From NCBI RefSeq assembly GCF_026344035.1, contig NZ_JAPKND010000009.1:1-64000 (forward strand): a stretch of DNA of 64,000 nt, read 5' to 3'. Within the stretch, counting starts at the first letter, position 1, and each line of letters opens with the position of its first letter. Positions 54,363 through 63,740 of this stretch are shown one piece after another. A model generated the notes under the pieces. It was not told the origin of the DNA. It did not search any database and saw only the letters and a list, made by a program, of their open reading frames with translations. This DNA is from Alcaligenes endophyticus (GTDB lineage: Bacteria > Pseudomonadota > Gammaproteobacteria > Burkholderiales > Burkholderiaceae_B). A program made the translations under genes and the position numbers.

Positions 54363-54378
54363 CTGTTTATTTATACAG
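54363..54378 (-). promoter_or_regulatory. SOS (LexA) box of lexA
   Basis: CTGT-TTATTTAT-ACAG, the consensus CTGT-N8-ACAG without change, beginning 18 bases from the lexA start. The TATAAA within it (minus strand) may be the -10. Confidence 0.88.
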
Positions 54379-54415
54379 CTTCGATTTTGCGCTATTTCTC
54401 GTGTTTTTGCAAGGT

Positions 54416-55012
54416 TTACAGGCTTTTCCCGCTATAAGCGCTCAGGGGAATGATGCTTTGGTTGGCTCGATAGAGGCAGTGGCGACGTAAAGGGTTAGTC
54501 GGCTCAAGATTAGGGTGTTCGAAATTATGTACGTACTGCATGCCTAGTTTTTGCATTAACTGTTGGGAAGGCAGGTTGAGTAAGCTGGTGAACGCAAGAA
54601 TTTCTTCGAGTTTTAGGCTATGTAGACCAAACTGCAAACAGGCTTGGGCGGCCTCATAGGCAAAACCTTGGCGCCACCAACGAGGCTCTAAACGCCAGAC
54701 GATTTCTACGCAAGGCATAAAATCCATAGCAGTATGGGGGATATTAAGCCCCACAAGCCCCATGAACTCGCGTGTTTCTTGATGTTCTACTGCCCATACA
54801 CCCCAACCATATTGATTGATGAAATCACGGCAGCGTTTGAATAACATTTTGCTTTGATGCGGATAAAGAGGCGCGGGGAAAAAGCGCATGACCTCAGGGT
54901 CGGCATTGAGGCGTATCAGTGGCGCCAGATCTGCCGCCTTCCATTGCCGCAAGCGAAGTCTGGTGGTGCGAATTTCTTGCAAGCGTATAAGGCTGGGATA
55001 CACAGGTTTCAT
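54416..55012 (-). CDS. GNAT acetyltransferase, RimJ/RimL-like
   Basis: Acetyl-CoA-dependent N-acetyltransferase, 198 aa from Met at 55012 (a start nine bases upstream is possible). It begins RTTRLRLRQWKAADLAPLI, with the acetyl-CoA loop region WRQGFAYEAAQACLQFG (Q/R-x-x-G-x-A). Looks like enzymes that modify ribosomal or small-molecule amines; substrate unknown. Downstream end lies 38 bases from the SOS box. Confidence 0.85.
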   Translation of the reverse strand: MKPVYPSLIRLQEIRTTRLRLRQWKAADLAPLIRLNADPEVMRFFPAPLYPHQSKMLFKRCRDFINQYGWGVWAVEHQETREFMGLVGLNIPHTAMDFMPCVEIVWRLEPRWWRQGFAYEAAQACLQFGLHSLKLEEILAFTSLLNLPSQQLMQKLGMQYVHNFEHPNLEPTNPLRRHCLYRANQSIIPLSAYSGKSL

Positions 55013-55083
55013 TATTAGCACTCAGCCTAACGTAACGCTAGCTCTAGTAGAAACGGCACCCTAAAAAAGGTGCCGTTGCCGAC

Positions 55084-56286
55084 TTACTTTAGCACCGAGG
55101 CAATCGCCTGCACAACGTAGTCGATATTATGATCGTTCAGTGCTGCGACGCAAATGCGGCCACTGCTCACCGCATAGACGCCATGTTGGTCACGCAATAC
55201 GTCGACCTGTTCAGCAGTTAGACCTGAGTACGAGAACATGCCGCGCTGCTCCATAACAAAAGCAAAGTTATGGTGAGGAACTTTAGCTTTCAGTTTGCTG
55301 ACTAACTGTTCGCGCATGCTACGGATACGATCTCGCATTTGGGCTAGCTCGTCCGACCACAGTTGAAACAGTTCAGGGTTGCTTAAAACCGTGGCGACCA
55401 CTTTACCGCCGTGTGTGGGGGGGTTAGAGTAGTTGGTGCGGATGACGCGTTTAACTTGGCTAAGCACCCGTTGACTTTCCTCTTGACTGGAAGTGATCAG
55501 GGTTAGGGCACCCACACGCTCACCATACAATGAGAAAGATTTGGAGAACGATGAACTGATAAAGACGGAGATGTCTTGGGCGGCAAATTGACGCACGATC
55601 GCCGCGTCTTCCTCTAGGCCTGCACCAAAGCCTTGATAAGCGATGTCTAAAAAGGGAATCAGTTGTTTTTCTTTGACAGTCTGGATAATGCCAGCCCATT
55701 GCTCTGACGTAGGGTCTACGCCGGTGGGGTTGTGGCAGCAAGCATGCAATACCACAATAGAGCCTGCAGGCATGGCTTGTAAGTCTGCCTGCATGCCTGC
55801 ATAATTAAGACCGTGTGTGGTGGCATCGTAATAGGTATAAGTGCCTACTTCGAAGCCGGCGCTTTGAAATAAGGCGCGGTGGTTCTCCCAACTGGGGTTG
55901 CTAATATAAACCCGAGCAGAGGGCTGCAGCAGTTTTAAAAAATCAGCCCCAATTTTTAAGGCACCTGTACCACCTAGTGCCTGGACGGTTACGGCTTTGT
56001 CCGTTGCGATAAGGGGTGAGTCAGCACCCAACAGTAAACGTTGAGCCCCTTGGTTGTAGTCGGCGATCCCTTCTATAGGTAAATAGCTTCGCGCGTTAGC
56101 AGCGGCGGTTAACGCATGCTCTGCTGACTGTACTGCCTTAAGTAAGGGGATGCGACCTTCTTTGTCGTAGTACACCCCAACACCTAGGTTAACTTTACCG
56201 TCACGCTTGTCAGCGTTGTATTGTTCATTGAGTCCTAAAATAGGGTCGCGGGGGGCAAGCTCGACGTGTTCGAATAGCGATGTCAT
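55084..56286 (-). CDS. tyrB: aromatic/aspartate aminotransferase (TyrB/AspC type)
   Basis: PLP enzyme of class I-alpha aminotransferases, 400 aa, exchanging amino groups between aromatic amino acids or aspartate and 2-oxoglutarate. PLP Lys lies in SSSFSKSFSLYGERVG; NPTGVDPT and the Arg-binding RTNYSNPPTHGG loop are present. AspC versus TyrB specificity cannot be told by eye. Divergent from uvrB with 88 bases between, a usual order in Burkholderiales. Confidence 0.9.
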   Translation of the reverse strand: MTSLFEHVELAPRDPILGLNEQYNADKRDGKVNLGVGVYYDKEGRIPLLKAVQSAEHALTAAANARSYLPIEGIADYNQGAQRLLLGADSPLIATDKAVTVQALGGTGALKIGADFLKLLQPSARVYISNPSWENHRALFQSAGFEVGTYTYYDATTHGLNYAGMQADLQAMPAGSIVVLHACCHNPTGVDPTSEQWAGIIQTVKEKQLIPFLDIAYQGFGAGLEEDAAIVRQFAAQDISVFISSSFSKSFSLYGERVGALTLITSSQEESQRVLSQVKRVIRTNYSNPPTHGGKVVATVLSNPELFQLWSDELAQMRDRIRSMREQLVSKLKAKVPHHNFAFVMEQRGMFSYSGLTAEQVDVLRDQHGVYAVSSGRICVAALNDHNIDYVVQAIASVLK

Positions 56287-56374
56287 ATTGTTATACGGTT
56301 ATGGGAGATAAAAGGGGTAGTGTACTAAAGTGATACTATGATAATAAAAGCTTAATCCTGGATGTGTCTAGCTA

Positions 56375-58402
56375 ATGAAGTCATTTGAACCGTGCTTTCT
56401 GGAGTTTCCAGGTAGTCCCTTCCGTTTACATCAACCTTTTCCCCCAGCTGGGGATCAGCCTGCAGCAATCGATCAGCTTCTTGAGGGGTTGGCGGACGGG
56501 TTGATGTATCAAACCTTACTGGGAGTGACCGGTTCGGGAAAAACATACACGATGGCCAATGTGATTGCCCGCTCCGGCAGGCCAGCCATCGTATTGGCGC
56601 CTAATAAAACCTTGGCGGCGCAGTTATATGCAGAGATGCGAGAGTTTTTCCCTCGCAATGCGGTGGAGTACTTCGTTTCTTATTACGATTATTACCAACC
56701 CGAGGCTTACGTACCATCGCGCGATTTATTTATCGAGAAAGACTCGTCAATCAATGAACATATTGAGCAGATGCGCCTGTCGGCCACTAAAAGTCTGCTT
56801 GAGCGCCGTGACACCATTATTGTCGGCACTGTGTCGTGTATCTACGGTATAGGCAACCCGGGTGACTACCATGCCATGGTCTTGACCTTGCGCACGGGTG
56901 ATCGTATAGGGCGACAAGAGCTGTTGGCACGGTTGGTGGCCATGCAGTATGAACGTAACGATGTGGATTTTGCGCGTGGCGTATTTCGTGCGCGTGGCGA
57001 AATTATTGACATTTTCCCAGCGGAAAACGCCGAGCATGCCCTACGGGTAACCTTATTTGATGACGAGGTCGAAACGCTGGAGCTATTTGACCCTCTGACG
57101 GGTTCTGTGTTGCAAAAGTTAGGGCGGTTTACCGTATTTCCTAGTTCGCATTATGTCACCCCCCGAGAAACAGTGCTACGGGCCATTGAAGGCATCAAAA
57201 CGGAATTGCGTGAGCGTTTAGAGTTTCTTAATCGCAACGGGCAATTGGTTGAAGCACAACGTTTAGAGCAGCGTACGCGGTTCGACTTGGAAATGCTGGT
57301 TGAATTGGGGTTTTGTAAGGGTATTGAGAATTACTCTCGGCATTTGTCGGGAGCGGCCCCGGGCGAGCCGCCGCCTACCCTTATTGATTATTTACCTCGT
57401 GATGCCTTGATGTTTATTGACGAAAGTCACGTGACGATGGGACAGCTTAGTGCCATGTATCGTGGTGATAGGTCGCGTAAAGAAACGTTGGTTCAGTTTG
57501 GTTTTCGTCTGCCTTCGGCAATGGATAACCGTCCTCTCAAATTAGAAGAGTTTGAGCGTCGTATGCCCCAGACAATATTTGTCTCGGCCACTCCGGCCGC
57601 CTATGAGCAAGAGCATGCGGACAATGTGGTTGAACAGGTGGTGCGTCCTACAGGATTGGTTGATCCCATCATTGAGTTGCGGCCGGCTGTGACACAAGTG
57701 GATGACTTGTTAGGGGAAATTAAGCTGCGTACAGATGTCCAAGAGCGTGTGCTGGTGACTACTCTGACTAAGCGGATGTCCGAAGATCTGACTGACTATC
57801 TGAGTGAGCATGGTATTCGAGTGCGCTACTTGCACTCGGATATTGACACCGTAGAGCGGGCGGAAATTATTCGGGATCTGCGCCTTGGGGCATTTGATGT
57901 ATTGGTTGGGATCAACTTACTGCGTGAAGGGCTAGATATTCCCGAGGTTTCCTTAGTGGCGATTTTAGATGCAGACAAGGAAGGATTTTTGCGCTCCGAG
58001 CGCAGCCTGATTCAGACAATAGGACGAGCGGCTAGAAATCTGAACGGCAAGGCGATTCTGTACGCAGACCGGGTCACGGATTCTATGCAGCGCGCCATGC
58101 AAGAAACAGAACGGCGCCGCAATAAGCAAATACAGTTTAATGAAGAGCACGGCATTACCCCTAAAGGCGTGACTAAAGCGGTGCGTGAGCTTATTGATGG
58201 GATTGTGGTACCCAGTAACGTGGGCGAGCAACTATTGGAGGACTTTCCGATTGAGTTGTTACGTGATGAGAAGGCCATGTCGCGGGAAATACGCAAGCTT
58301 GAAAAAGAAATGATGGACCATGCTAAAAATCTAGAGTTTGAACAAGCAGCGCAAGCGCGTGACAAGCTGCATAAACTGAAAGACAAACTACTTGCCTTGT
58401 GA
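56375..58402 (+). CDS. uvrB: excinuclease ABC subunit B
   Basis: DNA damage-verifying helicase of nucleotide excision repair, 675 aa. Walker [11 protein letters not shown] near residue 50; beta-hairpin region [19 protein letters not shown] box [11 protein letters not shown]; motif [14 protein letters not shown] domain in the last 40 residues that binds UvrC. No SOS box is visible in the 88-base upstream region. No clear ribosome site precedes ATG 56375. Confidence 0.97.
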   Translation: MKSFEPCFLEFPGSPFRLHQPFPPAGDQPAAIDQLLEGLADGLMYQTLLGVTGSGKTYTMANVIARSGRPAIVLAPNKTLAAQLYAEMREFFPRNAVEYFVSYYDYYQPEAYVPSRDLFIEKDSSINEHIEQMRLSATKSLLERRDTIIVGTVSCIYGIGNPGDYHAMVLTLRTGDRIGRQELLARLVAMQYERNDVDFARGVFRARGEIIDIFPAENAEHALRVTLFDDEVETLELFDPLTGSVLQKLGRFTVFPSSHYVTPRETVLRAIEGIKTELRERLEFLNRNGQLVEAQRLEQRTRFDLEMLVELGFCKGIENYSRHLSGAAPGEPPPTLIDYLPRDALMFIDESHVTMGQLSAMYRGDRSRKETLVQFGFRLPSAMDNRPLKLEEFERRMPQTIFVSATPAAYEQEHADNVVEQVVRPTGLVDPIIELRPAVTQVDDLLGEIKLRTDVQERVLVTTLTKRMSEDLTDYLSEHGIRVRYLHSDIDTVERAEIIRDLRLGAFDVLVGINLLREGLDIPEVSLVAILDADKEGFLRSERSLIQTIGRAARNLNGKAILYADRVTDSMQRAMQETERRRNKQIQFNEEHGITPKGVTKAVRELIDGIVVPSNVGEQLLEDFPIELLRDEKAMSREIRKLEKEMMDHAKNLEFEQAAQARDKLHKLKDKLLAL

Positions 58403-58715
58403 GCAGAAGGGGCAGGGCATAACGTTGTGATGGAACAACGGTGTGCGTAGCGCTGGGACTATCTTTTTTAATAAAGAAATATAAATTTGTCCTAGGTCAT
58501 TCGTTGTCTGCAGTGGTTCACGCCACTTTTCCGCTATTTATCGCTTTTCTTCTTGGAGCTATTCGCGCTGAGTTACTGTTAATCAAGTCGTGTATAGCAT
58601 GTAATATTTACATCATAAACGCAGGTGGTGGGCCTGAGATTTGTTATACTGGACTAAAATGGTCGGATATGGATTTAAGCATCCGTACATATTAGTTATA
58701 GGCAAGGAAACTATC
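58403..58715 (+). other. isc control region
   Basis: 313 bases with no gene apart from the IscR site. An open frame from 58441 to 58695 has no ribosome site and runs across the regulatory site; I do not count it. Confidence 0.6.
58646..58670 (+). promoter_or_regulatory. IscR type 1 binding site
   Basis: ATACTGGACTAAAATGGTCG then GATAT, close to the type 1 consensus ATASYYGACTRWWWYAGTCRRSTAT with only a few changes, 45 bases before the iscR start. Holo-IscR binding here would repress the operon when clusters are plentiful. Confidence 0.7.
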
Positions 58716-59198
58716 ATGCGTTTGACGACTAAAGGGCGTTTCGCGGTAACAGCGATGATTGATCTGGCATTACGCCAGCAAAGTGGGCCAGTTACTTTGG
58801 CCGGAATCAGCCAGCGTCAGGGTATCTCCCTTTCTTATCTGGAGCAGCTTTTTGGAAAGTTGCGTCGCCATGAGCTGGTTGACAGCGTACGCGGGCCAGG
58901 GGGGGGCTACACCTTAGCTCGTTTAGCACGTCATATTACAGTGGCCGACATGGTGTTTGCTGTTGATGAGCCGGTAGATGCCACGCAGTGCGGGGGTAAA
59001 GGCAATTGTAAAGTGGGTGAAGACGGTACGCGTGGCGAATGCATGACACATGAGTTATGGGCGACACTTAGTCGTAAAATGGTAGATTATCTTGACTCTG
59101 TATCGCTGCAAGACTTAGTTGATAAGCAGCGTATGCGACAGCTAGAAATAGCCGCTCAAGAAGCGCATAGGAATGAAGCGAGCACAGCCAGTGTGTAA
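58716..59198 (+). CDS. iscR: Fe-S cluster regulator IscR
   Basis: Rrf2-family [2Fe-2S] sensor, 160 aa. HTH at residues 1-80 (MRLTTKGRFAVTAMIDLALR). Cluster ligands Cys92, Cys98 and Cys109 with His112; the last two are five residues farther along than in E. coli (C104/H107) because of a short insertion. AAGGAAACTATC precedes ATG 58716; longer frames lack this. Autorepression through the site at 58646 is likely. Confidence 0.94.
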   Translation: MRLTTKGRFAVTAMIDLALRQQSGPVTLAGISQRQGISLSYLEQLFGKLRRHELVDSVRGPGGGYTLARLARHITVADMVFAVDEPVDATQCGGKGNCKVGEDGTRGECMTHELWATLSRKMVDYLDSVSLQDLVDKQRMRQLEIAAQEAHRNEASTASV

Positions 59199-59240
59199 AT
59201 GCGCTGCGGTTGGCCGGCTAAAAGCTCAATCAGGAATATT

Positions 59241-60428
59241 ATGACAAGTAATAAGTCCCGTATCTATTTGGATTACGCTGCGACCACGCCAGTGGACCCT
59301 GAAGTGGTGGACGCAATGTTGCCTTGGCTTTACGAGCGTTTTGGGAATCCCGCCTCTGGTAGTCACGACTACGGCTGGGATGCCCAAGATGCCGTTGAGC
59401 ATGCTCGGCGGCAGGTGGCCGCTTTAGTGGGGGCAGAGCCGCGTGAAATTGTGTGGACCTCGGGCGCAACAGAATCTATCAATCTGGCCTTGAAGGGTGC
59501 AGCACAGTTTTACCAGTCGCGTGGCAAACATATTATTACTCTCAAGACCGAACATAAGGCGGTGTTAGATACTTGCCAGGCCCTTGAGGAGCAAGGCTTT
59601 GAAGTTGCCTACTTGGATGTGCAGCCGGATGGTTTAGTCAATCTAGAGCAGTTCAAGGCTGCCTTGCGTCCTGATACGATTCTCGCTTCGGTATTGCTCG
59701 TTAATAATGAAATAGGTGTGATTCAAGATGTGCCAGCGTTGGGGGCTGTGTGTCGGGAGCACGGAGTGGTTTTCCACGTGGATGCGGCTCAGGCACCAGG
59801 TAAAGTAATAATCGATCTGGCTTCTTGGCCGGTGGATCTCATGTCCTTGTCGGCACACAAAGTTTATGGGCCTAAAGGTGTAGGGGCTTTATTTGTACGT
59901 CGTAAACCCGCTATTCGTTTGAAGGCTCAAACTCATGGCGGTGGGCATGAGCGAGGTTTTAGATCAGGTACTTTAGCAACCCATCAAATTGTGGGCATGG
60001 GGGCGGCGTATGCGAAAGCGCAGCAGCTCATGGAGGCGGAAACTCTACGGGTTGCGCAACTGCAGCAGCGTTTGCTGGATGGTCTCAAAGATTTGTCCGG
60101 TTTGCATGTGAATGGTAGTTTACGCGCTCGCGTGCCTCATAATATAAGCCTTAGCTTTGAGAATATTGAAGGTGAGGCCCTGATGATTTCTTTAAGTGAG
60201 CTTGCCGTCTCTAGTGGCTCGGCCTGCACTTCGGCCAGCCTTGAACCTTCTCATGTATTGCGGGCCTTGGGTTTAGACGACCAATTGGCACACTGTACGC
60301 TGCGTTTGAGCTTAGGGCGTTTTACCACTTTTGAAGAAATTGATCGTACGATAGTGGCTATAAAAGAAAAAGTAGCCCATCTACGGGCGATCTCTCCCTT
60401 GCTTGACGCTAATCCCCTACCTGTTTAA
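59241..60428 (+). CDS. iscS: cysteine desulfurase IscS
   Basis: PLP enzyme that takes sulfur from cysteine for Fe-S clusters and tRNA thiolation, 395 aa. PLP Lys207 in SLSAHKVYG; the sulfur-carrying loop [10 protein letters not shown] has Cys329. ATG 59241 follows CAGGAATATT and fits the family start [12 protein letters not shown]; a start at 59199 would add an unrelated leader. Slightly shorter than E. coli IscS (404). Confidence 0.95.
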   Translation: MTSNKSRIYLDYAATTPVDPEVVDAMLPWLYERFGNPASGSHDYGWDAQDAVEHARRQVAALVGAEPREIVWTSGATESINLALKGAAQFYQSRGKHIITLKTEHKAVLDTCQALEEQGFEVAYLDVQPDGLVNLEQFKAALRPDTILASVLLVNNEIGVIQDVPALGAVCREHGVVFHVDAAQAPGKVIIDLASWPVDLMSLSAHKVYGPKGVGALFVRRKPAIRLKAQTHGGGHERGFRSGTLATHQIVGMGAAYAKAQQLMEAETLRVAQLQQRLLDGLKDLSGLHVNGSLRARVPHNISLSFENIEGEALMISLSELAVSSGSACTSASLEPSHVLRALGLDDQLAHCTLRLSLGRFTTFEEIDRTIVAIKEKVAHLRAISPLLDANPLPV

Positions 60429-60451
60429 GAAGGACTGAGAGTACAGTAATT

Positions 60452-60835
60452 ATGGTTTATAGTCCCTTAGTGATGCAGCATTTTCAGCACCCTTGTGGTG
60501 TGGGGGTGCTTGATATTCAGCAGGACAATGTAGTGTGGGCGCAGGCGGGTACCCACGAGCAAGGTGCATTAGTACACGTCTACTTGCAGTGGTCAGCACA
60601 AAACACCATAGAGCAAGCACGTTTTAAAGCTTATGGTTGCCCTTGTACGATTGCGGCCGTGTCCTGTCTAGTGTCACAATTGACGGGCTTGGATGTTGCG
60701 CAAGCAAAGGCATTGAGTGCGGGGAATTGGGCCGCAGCACTACAACTTCCGCCCATTAAGTTGCACTGTGCAATGCTTGCCAAAGAGGCGGTGACCACTG
60801 CTTTACAACATTGGCAAAATAAACAGCAGGACTAG
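60452..60835 (+). CDS. iscU: IscU-like scaffold lacking Cys37 and Asp39
   Basis: A 127-aa IscU homologue in the iscU position. It keeps Cys63 (YGCPCTIAA), His105 and Cys106 (LHCAML), and also has Cys65, but at the usual A-C37-G-D39 motif it reads E-Q37-G-A39. IscU needs Cys37, Cys63, Cys106 and Asp39 to build and release clusters, so this protein cannot work in the standard way. The LPPVK chaperone motif is LPPIK and intact. Start after AGAAGGACTGAGAG. It may be specialised, or another scaffold may exist elsewhere. Confidence 0.82.
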   Translation: MVYSPLVMQHFQHPCGVGVLDIQQDNVVWAQAGTHEQGALVHVYLQWSAQNTIEQARFKAYGCPCTIAAVSCLVSQLTGLDVAQAKALSAGNWAAALQLPPIKLHCAMLAKEAVTTALQHWQNKQQD

Positions 60836-60882
60836 AAAGGGCGTGTTGCCTTTTTAGATTTGATTTTGTAGGAAGGAACAAT

Positions 60883-61206
60883 ATGTCTATTAATTTAACT
60901 CAACAGGCCGCTGAGCATATTGCTCGGCACTTGAAAAAACGGGGTTCGGGCATAGGGTTGCGTTTGGGGGTGCGTCTGACAGGCTGCTCGGGCATGGCGT
61001 ATAAAATGGATTATGTCGATGAAGCGGTAGAGGGTGATCAGCTCTACGAAGAGTTTGGCGTCAAATTATACGTGGATCCAAAAAGCCTCCCGTTTATTGA
61101 AGGTACGACGATAGATTACGGACGCGACGGGCTTAATGAAGGGTTCCGTTTTCGTAATCCTAACGAGAAAGCGTCCTGCGGATGCGGTGAGTCTTTTACT
61201 GTTTAG
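60883..61206 (+). CDS. iscA: A-type Fe-S carrier IscA
   Basis: Carrier that passes or assembles clusters, 107 aa. The three conserved cysteines are Cys35 (LTGCSGMAY) and Cys99/Cys101 (SCGCGESF). GGAAGGAACAAT precedes ATG. In most relatives hscB-hscA-fdx-iscX follow; here the next gene is a double MGS-fold protein six bases later. Confidence 0.93.
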   Translation: MSINLTQQAAEHIARHLKKRGSGIGLRLGVRLTGCSGMAYKMDYVDEAVEGDQLYEEFGVKLYVDPKSLPFIEGTTIDYGRDGLNEGFRFRNPNEKASCGCGESFTV

Positions 61207-61212
61207 GTTGAT

Positions 61213-62085
61213 ATGTCTTTACGATTTGGGCTGGCGGCTAATCAATTGCATCACGACTCGGCGGATGCAGCACTATTTCACTGGCTGAGACGCTCTGCCA
61301 GTGGTATACGAGAGCTTGAGATCGAGCTCTATACCGTTGGGCGTACCTGTAATGCGATCGAGCGTTCGGGCTTGCTAGAGGGGTATGCTGGCTTAATTCG
61401 TTACCCCTATGGGCGCGAAGGTGGCTTGATGAAGCTGGTGGCGCGAGTCACACGTAGCCCAGATGGCACTCCTCCATTTGATGGTGCTATTTACCTCATT
61501 GATCCTGTCGATCCGTCCTCTGTTTTTCCCGAGGCACAGGCTTTAAAGCGACAGTGCATTACGCATGGTAAACCGTTCATCTCTACGCTGATGGGCGCGA
61601 TAGAGTGGGTCGAGGTAGAGCGAGTGAGCCGTGGGTTATGGCCTGACTCTAGTCATAAGCGAATGTTTGATCTCAACGAACAAACTGTGGCGTTGATTGC
61701 TCACGATGCGTTGAAGGCCGAAATGGTGGATTTTGCAGCTCAGCATTTTGATTTATTATCTCGCTTTGCTCAGCGTGTGGGCACAGGAACCACCAGCAAC
61801 CGTCTTAATGATATGGCGTGGTCTAAGGGGTGGCCTAAAGACACTCCTTGGGTACAGGCTTATCTGAGCGGTCCTTTAGGGGGCGATGCGCAGATTGCTG
61901 AGTTGGTGTTAGAGCAGCGTTGTCAACGAGTGATTTTTTTTGAAGACCCTCATGTAGCGCGACAGCATGAAGCCGATATTCAACTGTTAGAACGCGCGGT
62001 GCGCGTTATTACTGACAAAGCCAGTTGTATTGCTTCTCCTGTGGTTGCCCATAAGTGGGCAAGGGCTGTTTCGCGTATGCTGTGA
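61213..62085 (+). CDS. tandem methylglyoxal-synthase-fold protein
   Basis: A 290-aa protein with two MGS-like halves. The C-terminal half (about 155-290) keeps every catalytic position of MgsA: His164-Asp165 (LIAHDALK), GTGTTSN phosphate loop at 190-196, Asp225 (GPLGGD), Asp245 (FFEDP), His252 and Asp255 (QHEAD). The N-terminal half (1-130) has the same order (YTVGRTCNAI, YPYGREGG, YLIDP) but has lost the His and most acidic residues. MgsA makes methylglyoxal from dihydroxyacetone phosphate; here the N-half may be regulatory. It directly follows iscA and ends at a terminator. Confidence 0.8.
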   Translation: MSLRFGLAANQLHHDSADAALFHWLRRSASGIRELEIELYTVGRTCNAIERSGLLEGYAGLIRYPYGREGGLMKLVARVTRSPDGTPPFDGAIYLIDPVDPSSVFPEAQALKRQCITHGKPFISTLMGAIEWVEVERVSRGLWPDSSHKRMFDLNEQTVALIAHDALKAEMVDFAAQHFDLLSRFAQRVGTGTTSNRLNDMAWSKGWPKDTPWVQAYLSGPLGGDAQIAELVLEQRCQRVIFFEDPHVARQHEADIQLLERAVRVITDKASCIASPVVAHKWARAVSRML

Positions 62086-62136
62086 TTGTGTCGTGCATCA
62101 GCTAATGCTGTCATGCTACTAAAGCATGTGTTAAAT

Positions 62137-62172
62137 AAACTAAGCCGCCCCTTGAGGCGGCTTAGTTTTTCT
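62137..62172 (+). terminator. terminator of the isc operon
   Basis: Perfect 13-base stem AAACTAAGCCGCC / GGCGGCTTAGTTT with a 6-base loop and T run. Also placed to act on lysS from the other side. Confidence 0.9.
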
Positions 62173-62209
62173 GTACTATCCCCCCGTATGAAAAGGGAGG
62201 GCTGCTTGC

Positions 62210-63730
62210 TTAGTCTTCGCGACGTAAATGAGGAAAGAGAATGACGTCTCGTATCGCAGGGCTATCACTTAAAAGCATCACCAACCGATCAATGCCAATA
62301 CCACAGCCGCCTGTGGGAGGCATGCCGTATTCTAAAGCTCGGATGTAGTCGGCGTCGTAGTACATGGCCTCTTCGTCGCCCGCATCTTTGGCTTGCACTT
62401 GAGCTTGAAAGCGCGCTGCTTGGTCTTCAGGGTCGTTGAGCTCAGAAAAACCATTCGCTATTTCCCGGCCGGTAATGAATAGTTCAAAGCGCTCAGTGAT
62501 CTCCGGATGCAGATCTGAAGCGCGAGCTAAAGGGGAAACCTCAACGGGGTAATCAATAATAAAAGTCGGGTTCCAAAGCTTGGACTCAGCAGTTTCTTCG
62601 AATAGAGCCAGTTGTAGGGCTCCTAGGCCGGCATTCAGCAGTGGTGGAGCATTCACATCAACTTTTAGGCGTTGTAGCTCTTGGCGTAAAAAGTCAATGC
62701 TGTGTAGCTGCTCGTCGCTGTATTGTGTGGTGTACTTTTGTATCGCTTCGGTAATCGTGAGGCGGTCAAATGCTTGGCTTAAATCAAGCGTTTGTCCTTG
62801 ATACTGAATGCAGGCGCTACCGCAAGAGGCGATCGCCGCTTCCCGAATCAGGGTTTCGGTGAAGTTCATCAGCCACTGATAGTCCGTGTAAGCCGCGTAG
62901 AATTCCATCATGGTGAATTCTGGGTTATGACGCGGGCTCACCCCTTCATTGCGAAAATTTCGGTTGATCTCAAAGACGCGCTCAAAGCCCCCAACGACTA
63001 ACCGTTTTAAGTAAAGTTCAGGCGCAATGCGCAAGTACATTTCCATGTCTAGGGCATTGTGGTGGGTCGTAAAAGGCTTGGCCGAGGCTCCCCCTGGTAT
63101 GGGGTGTAGCATAGGAGTTTCGACTTCTAGAAAGCCTGATTCGATCATGTGCTGACGTATGCTGCCGATGGCTTTACTACGCGCCAGAAATGTCTTTCTA
63201 GTTTCCTCGCTCATAATGAGATCGACATAGCGCTGACGGTAACGCATTTCTTGGTCAGCCAAGCCATGAAACTTGTCAGGCAAAGGGCGCAGCGATTTTG
63301 TTAATAAGCGGATGCTAGCAGCGTGAACAGAGAGCTCACCTTTATTAGTTTTGAAAACCGTGCCGCTCACCGCTAAGATATCGCCGATATCCCATGTTTT
63401 AAAGTCTTCGTAAACCTCTTCGCCTACCGAGTTTTTATCCAAATAGATTTGAATGCGCCCGCTGCTGTCTTGCAACGTAGCAAAACTGGCTTTACCCATC
63501 ACACGCTTAAGCATCATACGGCCTGCTACTTGAGCTTGATGGCCCTCCTTGGCGAGCGTCTCTTTATCTAACTGGTCATACTGCTGATGTAGAGTTTGAG
63601 CGTGAGTGTCGGGTTGAAAGTCGTTAGGAAAAGCTTGGCCTTTTTCGCGTAATTTATCGAGTTTGGCGCGACGCTCAGCGATGAGGCGGTTTTCATCCAC
63701 GGGTGTGATGTGGTCTGTGGGTTCGGTCAT
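62210..63730 (-). CDS. lysS: lysyl-tRNA synthetase, class II
   Basis: Charges tRNA-Lys, 506 aa. N-terminal OB-fold (about 65-150), motif 1 region with [10 protein letters not shown], motif 2 [20 protein letters not shown] and motif 3 [18 protein letters not shown]. Full length. Lies 10 bases after the stop of the upstream short-chain dehydrogenase, so both probably share a transcript. Confidence 0.97.
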   Translation of the reverse strand: MTEPTDHITPVDENRLIAERRAKLDKLREKGQAFPNDFQPDTHAQTLHQQYDQLDKETLAKEGHQAQVAGRMMLKRVMGKASFATLQDSSGRIQIYLDKNSVGEEVYEDFKTWDIGDILAVSGTVFKTNKGELSVHAASIRLLTKSLRPLPDKFHGLADQEMRYRQRYVDLIMSEETRKTFLARSKAIGSIRQHMIESGFLEVETPMLHPIPGGASAKPFTTHHNALDMEMYLRIAPELYLKRLVVGGFERVFEINRNFRNEGVSPRHNPEFTMMEFYAAYTDYQWLMNFTETLIREAAIASCGSACIQYQGQTLDLSQAFDRLTITEAIQKYTTQYSDEQLHSIDFLRQELQRLKVDVNAPPLLNAGLGALQLALFEETAESKLWNPTFIIDYPVEVSPLARASDLHPEITERFELFITGREIANGFSELNDPEDQAARFQAQVQAKDAGDEEAMYYDADYIRALEYGMPPTGGCGIGIDRLVMLLSDSPAIRDVILFPHLRRED

Positions 63731-63740
63731 GGTATGGGTT

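Noticed and set aside
58441-58695. 84-codon frame before iscR
   Set aside because: No ribosome site and it covers the IscR site and promoter.
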